From Clostridium sp. CCUG 7971 (lineage in GTDB: Bacteria > Bacillota > Clostridia > Peptostreptococcales > Peptostreptococcaceae), in the NCBI RefSeq assembly GCF_017590215.1, contig NZ_JAFFPK010000044.1, forward strand, positions 1 through 60,723: a stretch of DNA of 60,723 bases. The letters are read 5' to 3'. How positions within the stretch are numbered: position 1 is the first letter of the stretch; each line of letters starts with the position of its first letter. The notes below the pieces were generated by a model, which did not search any database, was not told the DNA's origin, and worked only from the letters and a program-made list of their open reading frames with translations. The translations under genes and the position numbers were made by a program. Below, piece by piece: positions 1 through 9,077 of this stretch.

Positions 1-87
1 ATAATATTATAGAGATTTTTATAAATTTTAAGTAGCATATGGCGATATAAGTAAAATAATTCCTCCAAACGTGGATTAAAACGGGTT

Positions 88-2580
88 TTATTTAAATGAT
101 TTAAAATTTTTAAGTCTTAATGCATTACTAACTACAGAAACTGAACTTAAACTCATTGCAGCTGCTGCAAACATTGGATTTAAAAGTGGACCTCCAAATA
201 TATATAAAAGACCTTCTGCTATTGGTATACCAATAGTATTATATCCAAATGCCCAAAATAAATTTTGTTTAATATTTTTTATAGTTTCATGGCTTAGTTT
301 TATAGCTGTCGGAACATCCATTAAGTCACTTTTCATTAAGACTATATCTGCAGATTCCATGGCAACGTCAGTTCCACTTCCTATTGCTATACCAATATCT
401 GCTTTAGCTAAAGCTGGTGCATCATTTATACCATCTCCTACCATAGCTACAAATTTTCCTTGTTTTTGAAGTTTATCGACCTCATTTGATTTATCTTGAG
501 GTAAAACCTCAGAAAGTACCATATCAATTCCTACTTGTTTTGATATAGCATTTGCAGTCTTTTTATTATCTCCTGTTACCATAGCTACTTTTATCCCCAT
601 ATTGTGAAGAGTATCAATAGCAGCTTTGCTACTTTCTTTGACCACATCTGCTACTGCTATTATTCCTGCTAATTTATTATCAATGGCAATATACATAGGT
701 GTTTTTCCTTTCCTTGCTAAATCATTAGATCTCTCTTGCAAACTGATTAAACTTATATTTTCATCATTCATCAGTTTTTTGTTTCCAAGTAAAATAACTT
801 TATTATCTATACTAACTTCAATACCATGACCTGGTATTGCTTTAAAACATTCAACTTTCATAAATTCAATATTTTTATCTATTCCATACTTTACTATTGC
901 CTCTCCTAGAGGATGTTCCGATCCTTTTTCAGCACTAGATGCTATCTTAACAAAATAGTCTTCATCAATACCTTCGCTTAAAACCACATCTGTGACAACT
1001 GGCTTTCCTTCTGTTATTGTTCCTGTTTTATCAAATATTACTATATCTATTTTATGTGCAGATTCTAAGGCTTCTCCACCTTTTATTAATATACCATTTT
1101 CAGCACCTTTACCTGTACCGACCATTATTGCAGTTGGTGTTGCAAGACCTAGTGCACAAGGACACGCTATTACAAGAACTGATATAAATATTCTAAGAAC
1201 AAATTCTATATCTTTATTTCCTACGAAATACCATAAAAGAGATGTTACTACTGCTATTACCATTACAATAGGTACAAAATATCCTGACACAGTATCAGCA
1301 AGTTTTGCAATTGGTGCTTTTGTACCTTGTGCATCTTCTACTAATTTTATAATTTGAGATAAATCTGTTTCACTACCTACTTTTTCTGTCTTAAATTTAA
1401 TACTTCCATTTTTATTTATGCTTGCTCCAGTTACTTTATCTCCTACGTTTTTTTCTACTGGGATACTTTCTCCTGTAAGCATAGACTCATCTACTGAAGT
1501 GCTTCCTTCTATAACAATTCCATCTACTGGTATTTTACTACCCGGTTTTACTAATATTATATCTCCTTTCACTACTTCTTCTATTGGAGTTTCTACTTCT
1601 ACGCCTTTATCTATAACTATAGCTGTTTTAGGTTGAAGTCCCATAAGCTTTTTAATAGCTTCTGATGTTTTACCTTTAGATCTTGATTCTAAATATTTCC
1701 CAAGTAATATTAATGCAATTATTATTCCTGCACTCTCATAATATAATTGATGATGCATAGCTGATACAGTTCCGTTTGCTATTTGGACTGTTGTATATAA
1801 ACTATATAAAAATGCTGCAAGAGTTCCTATAGCAACCAATGAATCCATATTTGGACTTTTAGCTAAAATAGCTTTTATACCATTTATATAAAACTTATTA
1901 CCAGCTCCCATTACAGGAAGAACTAATACAAATTGAATTAATGCGTAATTTAGAGTATTCGTTATAGGGTTTATGATTTCTGGTAGAGACCATGGTCCAA
2001 TTGGACTTGGTATCATTGGTCCCATTGCTATATAAAATAGAGGTATTGCAAATACTATTGCTATTACAAACTTTGTAAATAAAGTTTTCATTTCTTTTTC
2101 TTTTTTTATTTTATTCTCATCTACTGTCTTTTCTTTTTCATCTTCAACTGGTTTATACCCAGCATTTTTTATTGATTCCTTAATTTGTAATAGTTTTACT
2201 TGAGATGGATTATAACTTATACTAGCTTTATCTGTTGCTATATTAACATTTATACTTTCTATCCCATCTAATTTTTTAACTACCCTTTCTACTGCTTTTG
2301 AACAAGCTGCACAAGTCATTCCCTCAATTTTTAAGTCTATATGTTTATTCTCTTCTCCTTTTTCTACTCCATAACCAGCCTTTTCTACTGATTGCTTTAT
2401 ATCATCAAAACTTACTTTAGTATTGTCATATTCTATTGTAAGCTTTTCTGTGGCAATATTTACATTTTGTGCTTCTACTCCATCTATTTTTTTGACTGCT
2501 CTCTCCACTGCTTTTGCACAAGCTGCGCAAGTCATCCCTGTTATTTTATATGTTTCATTAACTTTATTATTCGAATCCAT
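88..2580 (-). CDS. copA: Copper-exporting P1B-type ATPase CopA
   Basis: An 830-residue P-type ATPase that moves Cu(I) out across the membrane using ATP. Two N-terminal heavy-metal-associated domains each carry MTCAAC (near residues 16 and 90). The membrane core has the CPC metal-site motif (VIACPCALG, near 473), the actuator motif TGES (near 370), the phosphorylation motif DKTGT (near 517) and the hinge GDGINDAP (near 717). Length and order are typical of CopA. The ATG is preceded by AAAGGAGAT. A CsoR-like palindrome lies about 50 bases upstream, so copper induction is inferred. No copZ or csoR gene lies beside it within the window; the gene ends near the window edge so neighbours beyond are unseen. 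Confidence 0.96.
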   Translation of the reverse strand: MDSNNKVNETYKITGMTCAACAKAVERAVKKIDGVEAQNVNIATEKLTIEYDNTKVSFDDIKQSVEKAGYGVEKGEENKHIDLKIEGMTCAACSKAVERVVKKLDGIESINVNIATDKASISYNPSQVKLLQIKESIKNAGYKPVEDEKEKTVDENKIKKEKEMKTLFTKFVIAIVFAIPLFYIAMGPMIPSPIGPWSLPEIINPITNTLNYALIQFVLVLPVMGAGNKFYINGIKAILAKSPNMDSLVAIGTLAAFLYSLYTTVQIANGTVSAMHHQLYYESAGIIIALILLGKYLESRSKGKTSEAIKKLMGLQPKTAIVIDKGVEVETPIEEVVKGDIILVKPGSKIPVDGIVIEGSTSVDESMLTGESIPVEKNVGDKVTGASINKNGSIKFKTEKVGSETDLSQIIKLVEDAQGTKAPIAKLADTVSGYFVPIVMVIAVVTSLLWYFVGNKDIEFVLRIFISVLVIACPCALGLATPTAIMVGTGKGAENGILIKGGEALESAHKIDIVIFDKTGTITEGKPVVTDVVLSEGIDEDYFVKIASSAEKGSEHPLGEAIVKYGIDKNIEFMKVECFKAIPGHGIEVSIDNKVILLGNKKLMNDENISLISLQERSNDLARKGKTPMYIAIDNKLAGIIAVADVVKESSKAAIDTLHNMGIKVAMVTGDNKKTANAISKQVGIDMVLSEVLPQDKSNEVDKLQKQGKFVAMVGDGINDAPALAKADIGIAIGSGTDVAMESADIVLMKSDLMDVPTAIKLSHETIKNIKQNLFWAFGYNTIGIPIAEGLLYIFGGPLLNPMFAAAAMSLSSVSVVSNALRLKNFKSFK

Positions 2581-2629
2581 ATTAATCTCCTTTCTTTTTT
2601 AGCATAGGATATATGTATTTATATTAAAA

Positions 2630-2646
2630 ATACCCCGCATAGGTAT
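2630..2646. promoter_or_regulatory. CsoR-like copper operator upstream of copA
   Basis: ATACCCCGCATAGGTAT is an imperfect palindrome (ATACC..GGTAT ends, C-rich/G-rich core) of the kind bound by the copper-sensing repressor CsoR. It lies about 50 bases upstream of the copA start, where it would cover the promoter on the minus strand. The match is by eye. Confidence 0.55.
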
Positions 2647-2787
2647 AATATAAAACAGTGATTTCAAAAATTTAATTATTTAAATAATGTATACTTAGTA
2701 ATAGTTTTTATAATCTATAATTAACAACTCATATATTATTTGTAATTTCTCTCATTTTTATCCTTTTAGTTAACTTCTAAAATAAAT

Positions 2788-2817
2788 AAAAAAGCTAGGT
2801 AGGCAACCTAACTTTTT
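2788..2817 (-). terminator. Intrinsic terminator after the UDG-like gene
   Basis: An AGTTAGGT/ACCTAGCT-type stem with a short loop and flanking A and T runs, about 80 bases past the stop of the uracil-DNA-glycosylase-like gene. The rest of the 312-base gap between copA and that gene shows only the operator above. Confidence 0.6.
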
Positions 2818-2892
2818 GTATTTCTTCCTTTAATTTAAGTTAAAGCTTATCATAATAAATTTATATCATATTACCTTAGTTTAATTTTTATA

Positions 2893-3627
2893 TTATTTAA
2901 ACTTATCATTTATAATACTAATCATGATTTCTTTATTTTCCTCTAATTGTACTAATCTATGACCATTAGCCCCTGATGGGTGAGGAAAGCCTCTAAGTAT
3001 TTGTCCTTCTTTTATTATATTTTTACTTACTAACTCATTTAATACTTCTTCTACTGCTTTTCCTAAAGGTATTATAAGCACATCATTAAGCTTATTAAAA
3101 TCTTCTATGAAGTTTTCATATACATACTTCATTAAAAACTCACTTTTAATTAACTTAGGTGTGTGACCTGTATAATTTTTACCTTTTACAAATACTGAGT
3201 ATGGAATAAGAGATATAGTATGTAGTAAATAATCTTTATCTTCAAATAATTCACTACAACTAACTATATTTAAACCTTCATTTAATTTTACTTCATCTAA
3301 CATGCTTATTGTGTTTTTTCTTAAACTTCCACTAAATCTACCATCTCTTTTACACTCATATTTAATTTTTTCTACATCCAGATTTTCACTCAAACACCTT
3401 CTTGCAGTAGAAATTGCAGTACTCATTTGTTCAAATCCTGGAGTTATGCCAACTATAAATACCTTAGCCTTAGGGTTTATGTATTCATTATGAGGTGCAT
3501 AGTATATTTCAACATTATTTTCTTTTTCTATTAGAAAATCATTAGTTAAAAGTTCTTCTTTTGTGTATTTATTTTTTATTGGTAATTTTTTTATTTTATC
3601 TATATATTCTTCTAAATGTTTTTTCAT
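2893..3627 (-). CDS. Uracil-DNA-glycosylase-superfamily protein
   Basis: A 244-residue protein with marks of the uracil-DNA glycosylase fold: a central VGITPG loop (around residue 60), comparable to the catalytic water-activating loop, and a C-terminal FPHPSGANGHR segment that matches the HPS DNA-binding loop. Usual family-1 motifs such as GQDPYH are absent, so this is a divergent family of unknown substrate rather than Ung. The start has an AAGGAAG ribosome site. It is a single-gene unit between terminators. DNA or RNA base removal is plausible but not shown. Confidence 0.7.
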   Translation of the reverse strand: MKKHLEEYIDKIKKLPIKNKYTKEELLTNDFLIEKENNVEIYYAPHNEYINPKAKVFIVGITPGFEQMSTAISTARRCLSENLDVEKIKYECKRDGRFSGSLRKNTISMLDEVKLNEGLNIVSCSELFEDKDYLLHTISLIPYSVFVKGKNYTGHTPKLIKSEFLMKYVYENFIEDFNKLNDVLIIPLGKAVEEVLNELVSKNIIKEGQILRGFPHPSGANGHRLVQLEENKEIMISIINDKFK

Positions 3628-3710
3628 AAAATTATCTTCCTTTACAGTTTATATATTTTAAATTATATAGTATTTTATCTATCTAATACACTTATTAAAC
3701 TATAAAATAA

Positions 3711-3740
3711 TAAAGTCTCTATAAATTATAGAGACTTTTT
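3711..3740 (-). terminator. Intrinsic terminator, second hairpin past the PspA operon
   Basis: AAGTCTCTATA, a 3-base loop and the complementary TATAGAGACTT, with T runs on both strands. It is the outer of two hairpins beyond the end of the three-gene PspA operon. Confidence 0.7.
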
Positions 3741-3760
3741 ATATAAATAACAAAGTATAT

Positions 3761-3790
3761 AAAAAACCTAGCATAAATACTAGGTTTTAT
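3761..3790 (-). terminator. Intrinsic terminator of the PspA operon
   Basis: AAAACCTAG and CTAGGTTTT arms around an 8-base loop, starting immediately after the stop codon of the Ser/Gly-rich protein gene. Confidence 0.7.
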
Positions 3791-3792
3791 AA

Positions 3793-4347
3793 TTAATTTC
3801 TTTTACTTCTTATATAATCAAATATAATATACGCTATAACAGCTAAAGTTATTATTACTACAACTTTTGTTATCCATGAACTCATACCAAATCTATAGAA
3901 CATTCTATGAAATGGACTATATCCGCCATAATATCCTCCATAATTTGACCCTCCAAATATTGGACGTGATGAGCTACTTCCTCCATTGTCATTATAGTTT
4001 TTATTTGAATTACTACTATCATTATTTTTAGGTTTTGTTGAAAAACTTCCAGAGTCTGGCTTTACACTATTACTTGAGTTTGATTTTGAACTACTATTAC
4101 TTGGTTTAGAAGAAAATCCTCCAGAATCTGGTTTTATAGTAGTTGATTTTGGTTTTGTTGAAAAGCTCTTACTTCCTCCAGAACTAAATCCTCCTGATTT
4201 TGGCTTTGAACTTGATGAAGACGCTACTATGTATTCTTTATAACTCTGATCATATGCATCTATGCTATGAAAGGTAGTAGCTATATAAGCAAATAAAAAT
4301 ATAAATGTCGTTAGTAAACAAGCTATTTTTCTTTTACTATTTTTCAT
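3793..4347 (-). CDS. Ser/Gly-rich membrane protein of a PspA operon
   Basis: A 184-residue protein I do not recognise by name. An N-terminal hydrophobic segment (residues 9-25) looks like a signal peptide or anchor. Then come low-complexity repeats of GGFSSGG/GSFSTKPK type (about 45-140), a Gly/Tyr stretch (NYGGYYGGYSPF) and one C-terminal transmembrane helix with a basic tail (KRN). The start lies one base after the stop of the gene before it, so translation is coupled. Co-transcription with a Cys-rich protein and a PspA homologue suggests an envelope or membrane-stress role. That is inference from context only. Confidence 0.75.
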   Translation of the reverse strand: MKNSKRKIACLLTTFIFLFAYIATTFHSIDAYDQSYKEYIVASSSSSKPKSGGFSSGGSKSFSTKPKSTTIKPDSGGFSSKPSNSSSKSNSSNSVKPDSGSFSTKPKNNDSSNSNKNYNDNGGSSSSRPIFGGSNYGGYYGGYSPFHRMFYRFGMSSWITKVVVIITLAVIAYIIFDYIRSKRN

Positions 4348-4348
4348 A

Positions 4349-5023
4349 TTATACTCTTAACCCCATTTCTATGAATTTATTATTAATTCTAATAAGTTCA
4401 TCTTGAGTATCGTCTACTATGACTGATTCATAATATTCTTCGCCCTTGAATTTAGAGTACTTTAATATATGCTGATTATCATAATCTTTACTATCTATCA
4501 AATAAACATATCTATGATAATTTCCTTCACTATCCTTTTCAACTAAATATCCTGCCACATTAAATGTAAACTCTTCATCTCCTTGATAAAGAGTCACTGT
4601 GTCTTTGCTATTTGTAAGTAAATTATTTTCTTTGTTACATTCACTTACATATTCTTTATCTCTACAGTTAAAGCAGTGATCCATTGGACATACACTTACA
4701 CAGTTTCTACATTTACATTGGCTACATTTATCTAATTTTTCTATATCCATTTTTTTATCTTGAGTTAAGTATTTATTTATTTCATCATTTGAGTTTTTTT
4801 GAGATTTAAATAATTTTTTAAAAAGCCTTTTATCTTCTTTACTTTCTTTTTCAATACTATCTAAAAAATTCATATAATCCTTTAGTGTATCTACTTTTTT
4901 TATAAAGCTTCTTTTATTTATTTCTTTATCATCTAGCATCTGTCTTAAATCATCACTTGCAAATACTAAATCTGTATATATTTTATTGTATTTATTTTTT
5001 TCTTGATTAATTCTTTCATCCAT
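4349..5023 (-). CDS. Cysteine-cluster protein of a PspA operon
   Basis: An uncharacterised protein of 224 residues. The N-terminal 90 residues are highly charged and probably helical. The middle has a dense metal-type cluster (CSQCKCRNC, then CPMDHCFNC), suggesting zinc or Fe-S binding. The C-terminal half looks like a beta-rich domain (TLYQGDEEFTFNVAGY...). The start chosen is the ATG at 5023 because GAGGAGTGA sits just before it, inside the longer open frame that begins at 5041. It lies between pspA (gap about 85 bases) and the Ser/Gly-rich membrane protein, and probably shares their transcript. Confidence 0.75.
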   Translation of the reverse strand: MDERINQEKNKYNKIYTDLVFASDDLRQMLDDKEINKRSFIKKVDTLKDYMNFLDSIEKESKEDKRLFKKLFKSQKNSNDEINKYLTQDKKMDIEKLDKCSQCKCRNCVSVCPMDHCFNCRDKEYVSECNKENNLLTNSKDTVTLYQGDEEFTFNVAGYLVEKDSEGNYHRYVYLIDSKDYDNQHILKYSKFKGEEYYESVIVDDTQDELIRINNKFIEMGLRV

Positions 5024-5107
5024 AAAAAAGTCACTCCTCACAATTTAAACCACAATATTATTAAAGGTAGATAGCTTTTAACCATCTACCTTTATTTTAA
5101 TATAAAA

Positions 5108-5779
5108 TTACTTTTTCATTTGCTCTTTTATTCTTTCTAACTCATCAGCTACTTTTGAATCAACTGCTGGTGAATTATTTATATATTCATCAAGTAAAGC
5201 CTCTTCATCTTTTGGTTTTAAATCTTCTAATGCTTTACCGTAGTTTTCTTTTTGAGAAACTTTCTTTTCAAGTTCATCTAGGTTTATACCATTATCATCA
5301 TTAAGACCTGCTAATGTTTCATTTATTTCATTGTTTATTTCAGCAACATCAAGTCTAGTAGCTAACTCTTGCTTTTTAGATTTCATCTTAGATATTTCTA
5401 TTTCTAATTCTTCTATCTTATTTTTTATAACTTGTATCTTCTCATCTTGGTCTTTTATTCTAGCTAAAGTTTGAGTTAATTTTTCTTCAAATTCTAGCTT
5501 TTGTTTTACAAAGCTTTGAGCTTTATCAGCGTCTTCTTTTAAGATAGCTGCCTTTGTAGCTTCTTCATACTTAGATATTTTTTCTTCTAATAGTTTTTTT
5601 TCTCCTCTTATGCTATCTACTGATGCAATAAAGTTTGCACATTGCTTTTTAGCATCTTGAAGTAATTTTTCCTTTTTAGTTATTGATAATTCTAATAATT
5701 CTATTGGATCTTCGTGTTTTTCTAAAGCTTTATTAGCCTTTGCATTTACTACATTTTTTAATCTCTTAAAAAAACTCAT
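5108..5779 (-). CDS. pspA: PspA/IM30 (phage-shock/Vipp1) family protein
   Basis: A 223-residue, almost wholly coiled-coil protein beginning MSFFKRLKNVVNAKANKALE, the amphipathic N-terminal helix typical of PspA/IM30 proteins that bind and protect stressed membranes. Lys/Glu-rich helices follow to the end. The ATG at 5779 is chosen because GGAGAG precedes it by six bases; the ATG at 5797 would place that ribosome site inside the gene. It is first in an operon with a Cys-cluster protein and a Ser/Gly-rich membrane protein. No pspC or liaFSR genes lie nearby. Confidence 0.9.
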   Translation of the reverse strand: MSFFKRLKNVVNAKANKALEKHEDPIELLELSITKKEKLLQDAKKQCANFIASVDSIRGEKKLLEEKISKYEEATKAAILKEDADKAQSFVKQKLEFEEKLTQTLARIKDQDEKIQVIKNKIEELEIEISKMKSKKQELATRLDVAEINNEINETLAGLNDDNGINLDELEKKVSQKENYGKALEDLKPKDEEALLDEYINNSPAVDSKVADELERIKEQMKK

Positions 5780-5978
5780 TTTATTCTCTCCATTCATATA
5801 TATAATTAATTTATCTTGTTATCTTTCTTATATAAACTTAATTTCATATTATTTTTAAATTAGTTTATATTATAATATATAATAGCATAAAGCAATTTAA
5901 ATTTATATGAAATTTATATGAATTTACCAATTTGTAACTATTACATTTATATGATTTTAAAATTTGGAGGGTACCATA

Positions 5979-6518
5979 TTGAGATACGTAATTGTAAGTG
6001 TTGTTAAAGGCAAGCTTGGTAATTTTAATAATAACTTAAGAAAGGAAATTTTTAATAAATTTAAAGCAAAGTCATCAAAACTTCCTGCTCACTTTACTAT
6101 TAAGTCGCCTTTTGAAACTGATAATATAGATGATTTAGAAAATATTTTAGATAGTTTTTCCAATAATTATTTATCTGAACCTTATAAAATTAAAGGTTAT
6201 GCTCATTTTGATAATAGAGTTATATTTATGAAAGTTTTAATGAGTGATGAAGGAAAAATTTTGCACGATAAACTAATTGATGAACTATCAAAAATTCCTT
6301 ATATAAACTTTGGTGAAAAAGATGGAAAGGATAAAGTTTTTCATATTACTATAAGTTCTAAAAAAATTCAAAAAATATTTAATGAACTATGGGAATATGT
6401 AAATAAGATTGATTGTGATTTTGACTGCCACTTTGATAATATCTGTATTTATAAATGGGAAAATAATACTTGGATACTTCATAATGAATATATTCTAAAA
6501 AATTTATATCAAGATTAA
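5979..6518 (+). CDS. 2H phosphoesterase / 2'-5' RNA ligase family protein
   Basis: A 179-residue protein with two HxT motifs, HFTI (about residue 45) and HITI (about 125), the catalytic pair of the 2H phosphoesterase superfamily (LigT, ThpR, CPDase). These enzymes act on 2'-5' or cyclic phosphates in RNA or nucleotides; the substrate here is unknown. The start is taken as TTG at 5979, eight bases after GGAGG. The longer frame from 5964 begins upstream of this ribosome site and is not credible. Single gene, plus strand, followed by a hairpin terminator. Confidence 0.8.
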   Translation: MRYVIVSVVKGKLGNFNNNLRKEIFNKFKAKSSKLPAHFTIKSPFETDNIDDLENILDSFSNNYLSEPYKIKGYAHFDNRVIFMKVLMSDEGKILHDKLIDELSKIPYINFGEKDGKDKVFHITISSKKIQKIFNELWEYVNKIDCDFDCHFDNICIYKWENNTWILHNEYILKNLYQD

Positions 6519-6532
6519 AAAATTGAAATATA

Positions 6533-6580
6533 AAAGAGCTATAACCTTATCTTTATAGAAATGGTAATAGCTCTTTCATT
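6533..6580 (+). terminator. Intrinsic terminator after the 2H phosphoesterase
   Basis: AAAGAGCTAT pairs with ATAGCTCTTT across a loop of about 24 bases, just after the stop codon. The tail is short in T, so efficiency is uncertain. Confidence 0.5.
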
Positions 6581-6703
6581 TTAAAACTAACATTTTATAC
6601 TCCTTATACTACATATATTATCTAATCTAATTTTGATTTTTTCTTGAAATTTAATTCATTTTTAAAACAAATATGAAACTTTTTATTTTATATATTCATT
6701 AGT

Positions 6704-6787
6704 TCATTCAACTTCATAGTCAGGAGCATAATCATAATCTAATTCACCTTCATAACCAAAATATACTAAGCTAGTATTTTCATTCAT
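6704..6787 (-). CDS. Small acidic Tyr-rich protein, 27 residues
   Basis: A very short frame, MNENTSLVYFGYEGELDYD followed by YAPDYEVE, with a full GGAGG site eight bases before its ATG. It is acidic (eight Asp/Glu) and rich in tyrosine, without a membrane segment. The good ribosome site and ordinary codon use make it a credible small protein, but nothing similar is known to me. In the rest of the 535-base gap around it I see a terminator and a weak hairpin (GACCT/AGGTC, 6948-6977) of unknown role. Confidence 0.5.
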   Translation of the reverse strand: MNENTSLVYFGYEGELDYDYAPDYEVE

Positions 6788-6997
6788 TTTTCCTACCTCC
6801 TTATTTTTTATTATTAATAATATTATAGTTTACATAATTTATTTTTGCAAGTTTTTTTTAGAAACTTTCATTTGTACTTTATGATATGCAATTTCTAAAG
6901 AAAAGATTACAGTTTTTAAATTATAAAATATAAAATGCATTTCCAATGACCTACAAATCAGGCACGTTGCTCAGGTCTAGCAGTTTGAAATTACAAT

Positions 6998-7034
6998 AAA
7001 AAATACTAAGAAAATTATTTTCTTAGTATTTTTT
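6998..7034 (-). terminator. Intrinsic terminator of the propionate operon
   Basis: AAAATACTAAGAAAA and its complement with A/T runs on both sides form a long hairpin 20 bases past the mmdB stop. It probably ends the long kor-gltS-mcm-mmd transcript. Confidence 0.8.
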
Positions 7035-7053
7035 ATATTTTATATTCTATTTT

Positions 7054-8238
7054 CTATCCCAGTAAACTTAAAAGTATTCCTGCTGCTACTGCTGAGCCTA
7101 TAACACCTGCAACGTTAGGACCCATAGCATGCATTAATATGAAATTACTTGGGTTTTCTTCTTGTGCAACTTTATGGGCAACTCTTGCTGCCATTGGAAC
7201 AGCAGAAACTCCAGCTGCACCTATAAGTGGATTAATTTTTTCCTTAGTGAATCTATTCATTAACTTAGCACATAGTACCCCCGCTGCTGTACCTATTCCA
7301 AATGCTACAACTCCAAGAGCAAATATTTTTAAAGTTTGAGTACTTAAAAATATTTCAGCTTGAGCAGATGCTCCAACTGATAGTCCTAAGAATATTGTAA
7401 CTATGTTCATTAAGGCATTTGTTGCAGTTTCAGATAATCTATCTGTAACAGTACATTCTTTAAGTAGATTACCAAACATAAGCATGCCTATTAAAGTTGC
7501 TGCTGCTGGTAAAAGTAATGAAACTACTATAGTAACAACTATAGGAAAAATTATTTTTATTTTCTTAGATACCGTTTTACTTTGAGTCATTACTATATTT
7601 CTTTCTTCTTTGGTAGTTAAAGCTTTCATTATCGGAGGCTGAATTATTGGAACTAAAGCCATATATGAATAAGCTGCAACTGCAATAGGAGCTAATAAGT
7701 GTGGTGCTAATTTAGTTGCTAAGTAAATAGCTGTTGGCCCATCTGCTCCACCTATTATAGCTGTTGAAGCTGCCTCTAGTCCTGTAAATCCAAGAAGTAG
7801 TGCTCCTATAAAAGTAAAAAATATTCCAAATTGTGCTGCTGCTCCAAGTAATATATTCTTTGGGTTAGCTATTAATGGGCCAAAGTCCGTCATAGCCCCA
7901 ACTCCTAAAAATATTAATGGAGGGAATATTCCAAGTTCATCACCCTGGAATAAGTAATGCAGTAGCCCTCCTGGTGTTTTAGTGTGAATCCCAGCTTCTA
8001 TAACTCCATTAGCTACTCCCACAGGCTCAATTGTTGACATTGGTCCACTCATAACTCCTGAAAGTGGAAGATTTGAAAGTAGCATACCGAAAGCTATAGG
8101 CACTAGTAATAAAGGTTCAAAACCTTTTGCTATTGCTAAATATAATAAAATGCAAGCAATTAGTATCATTACTAATTGTCTCCAGTCCATATTAACAATA
8201 CCCATTGATTGAATAAAATTAATTATAACTTCTCCCAC
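7054..8238 (-). CDS. mmdB: Methylmalonyl-CoA decarboxylase beta subunit, Na+ pump
   Basis: The membrane subunit of a biotin-dependent sodium-translocating decarboxylase (OadB/MmdB/GcdB family). It couples release of CO2 from carboxybiotin to Na+ export. The 394-residue protein is almost all membrane helices and carries family stretches such as [20 protein letters not shown] and a C-terminal [19 protein letters not shown]. The GTG start follows AGGGGGAC. It is last in an operon with the biotin carrier, the small membrane subunit and the carboxyltransferase. Those neighbours, together with mutase and epimerase, make methylmalonyl-CoA the most likely substrate rather than oxaloacetate or glutaconyl-CoA. 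Confidence 0.93.
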   Translation of the reverse strand: MGEVIINFIQSMGIVNMDWRQLVMILIACILLYLAIAKGFEPLLLVPIAFGMLLSNLPLSGVMSGPMSTIEPVGVANGVIEAGIHTKTPGGLLHYLFQGDELGIFPPLIFLGVGAMTDFGPLIANPKNILLGAAAQFGIFFTFIGALLLGFTGLEAASTAIIGGADGPTAIYLATKLAPHLLAPIAVAAYSYMALVPIIQPPIMKALTTKEERNIVMTQSKTVSKKIKIIFPIVVTIVVSLLLPAAATLIGMLMFGNLLKECTVTDRLSETATNALMNIVTIFLGLSVGASAQAEIFLSTQTLKIFALGVVAFGIGTAAGVLCAKLMNRFTKEKINPLIGAAGVSAVPMAARVAHKVAQEENPSNFILMHAMGPNVAGVIGSAVAAGILLSLLG

Positions 8239-8263
8239 GGGTAAGTCCCCCTTTTCTAAATTT

Positions 8264-8656
8264 CTACGCTATCGTTACTAAAACATCCCCTGCACTTACT
8301 GATGCACCTTTTGATACACTTACTCCTGAAATAGTTCCATCACAACTTGCCATTATTTCATTTTCCATCTTCATGGCTTCCAGTATTAATAGTATTTGTC
8401 CTTTTTTAACACTGTCCCCAACCTTAACACGAACATCATTTATAGTTCCTGGCATTGGTGCATTAACACTACCAGAACCTCCACCTGATTGTGGTGATGC
8501 TTGAGTTTTTGATGATACCGACTTTGAAACCTGTGGTCTAGGTGTACTTTGTGGTTTTATTTTTTCTCTAGAAACTGATACTCCTTCACTTTTTAACTCT
8601 TCAACCTCTACATCGTAAGTATTTCCATTAACTGTTATATTATATTTTTTTATCAT
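8264..8656 (-). CDS. mmdC: Biotin carrier subunit of methylmalonyl-CoA decarboxylase
   Basis: A 130-residue biotin carboxyl carrier protein. The C-terminal biotinyl domain has EAMKMEN, whose lysine is the biotinylation site. It is joined by a Pro/Ser/Gly-rich flexible linker (residues 35-65) to a short N-terminal segment ([20 protein letters not shown]) seen in decarboxylase gamma/carrier subunits. It carries CO2 from the carboxyltransferase to the membrane beta subunit. It sits 25 bases upstream of mmdB in the same operon. Confidence 0.93.
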   Translation of the reverse strand: MIKKYNITVNGNTYDVEVEELKSEGVSVSREKIKPQSTPRPQVSKSVSSKTQASPQSGGGSGSVNAPMPGTINDVRVKVGDSVKKGQILLILEAMKMENEIMASCDGTISGVSVSKGASVSAGDVLVTIA

Positions 8657-8678
8657 TTTTAACTCCCCCTTCTGTTCA

Positions 8679-9062
8679 TTACTTGCTACTCTTATTTGAC
8701 ATACTTTCCCAACTTGACTTAGAGTTATTACTTCTTGCTATTTTTCTAACTAATATATTATTAGTACTATTTCCAGTTGCCGCTGCAATTGCTGCAGTTA
8801 TTGCAGCTACTAATTCTCCCATATCTTCAGTTTTATCATTTTCCAGCTCTATATGTGAATATTGACTACTAACTGCCTTTATCTCTTCTGGTTTAGATTT
8901 TTCTATTTGTAGTAACTTTATTATTACTGCTATTAAAACTAATACTATAAATACTACACTCATTGAAAGTAATGCTACACTAAATCCAACAAGTAACTTA
9001 TCTCCTATAGTTAAAATGGCAGATGGATCCTTTAGGGCCTCTAATAATTGGCTAATATTCAT
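8679..9062 (-). CDS. mmdD: Small membrane (OadG-type) subunit of methylmalonyl-CoA decarboxylase
   Basis: A 127-residue protein with one N-terminal membrane helix (residues 25-50), a charged middle and an Ala-rich segment (ELVAAITAAIAAATG) that is characteristic of the OadG/MmdD assembly subunit. This subunit holds the carboxyltransferase to the membrane pump. It lies between mmdA and the biotin carrier gene. Confidence 0.88.
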   Translation of the reverse strand: MNISQLLEALKDPSAILTIGDKLLVGFSVALLSMSVVFIVLVLIAVIIKLLQIEKSKPEEIKAVSSQYSHIELENDKTEDMGELVAAITAAIAAATGNSTNNILVRKIARSNNSKSSWESMSNKSSK

Positions 9063-9077
9063 AATTTCCCCACCTTC

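Noticed and set aside
6948-6977. Riboswitch in the gap before the 27-residue frame
   Set aside because: Only a five-base GACCT/AGGTC pairing is visible, with no match to a known class; too weak to claim.
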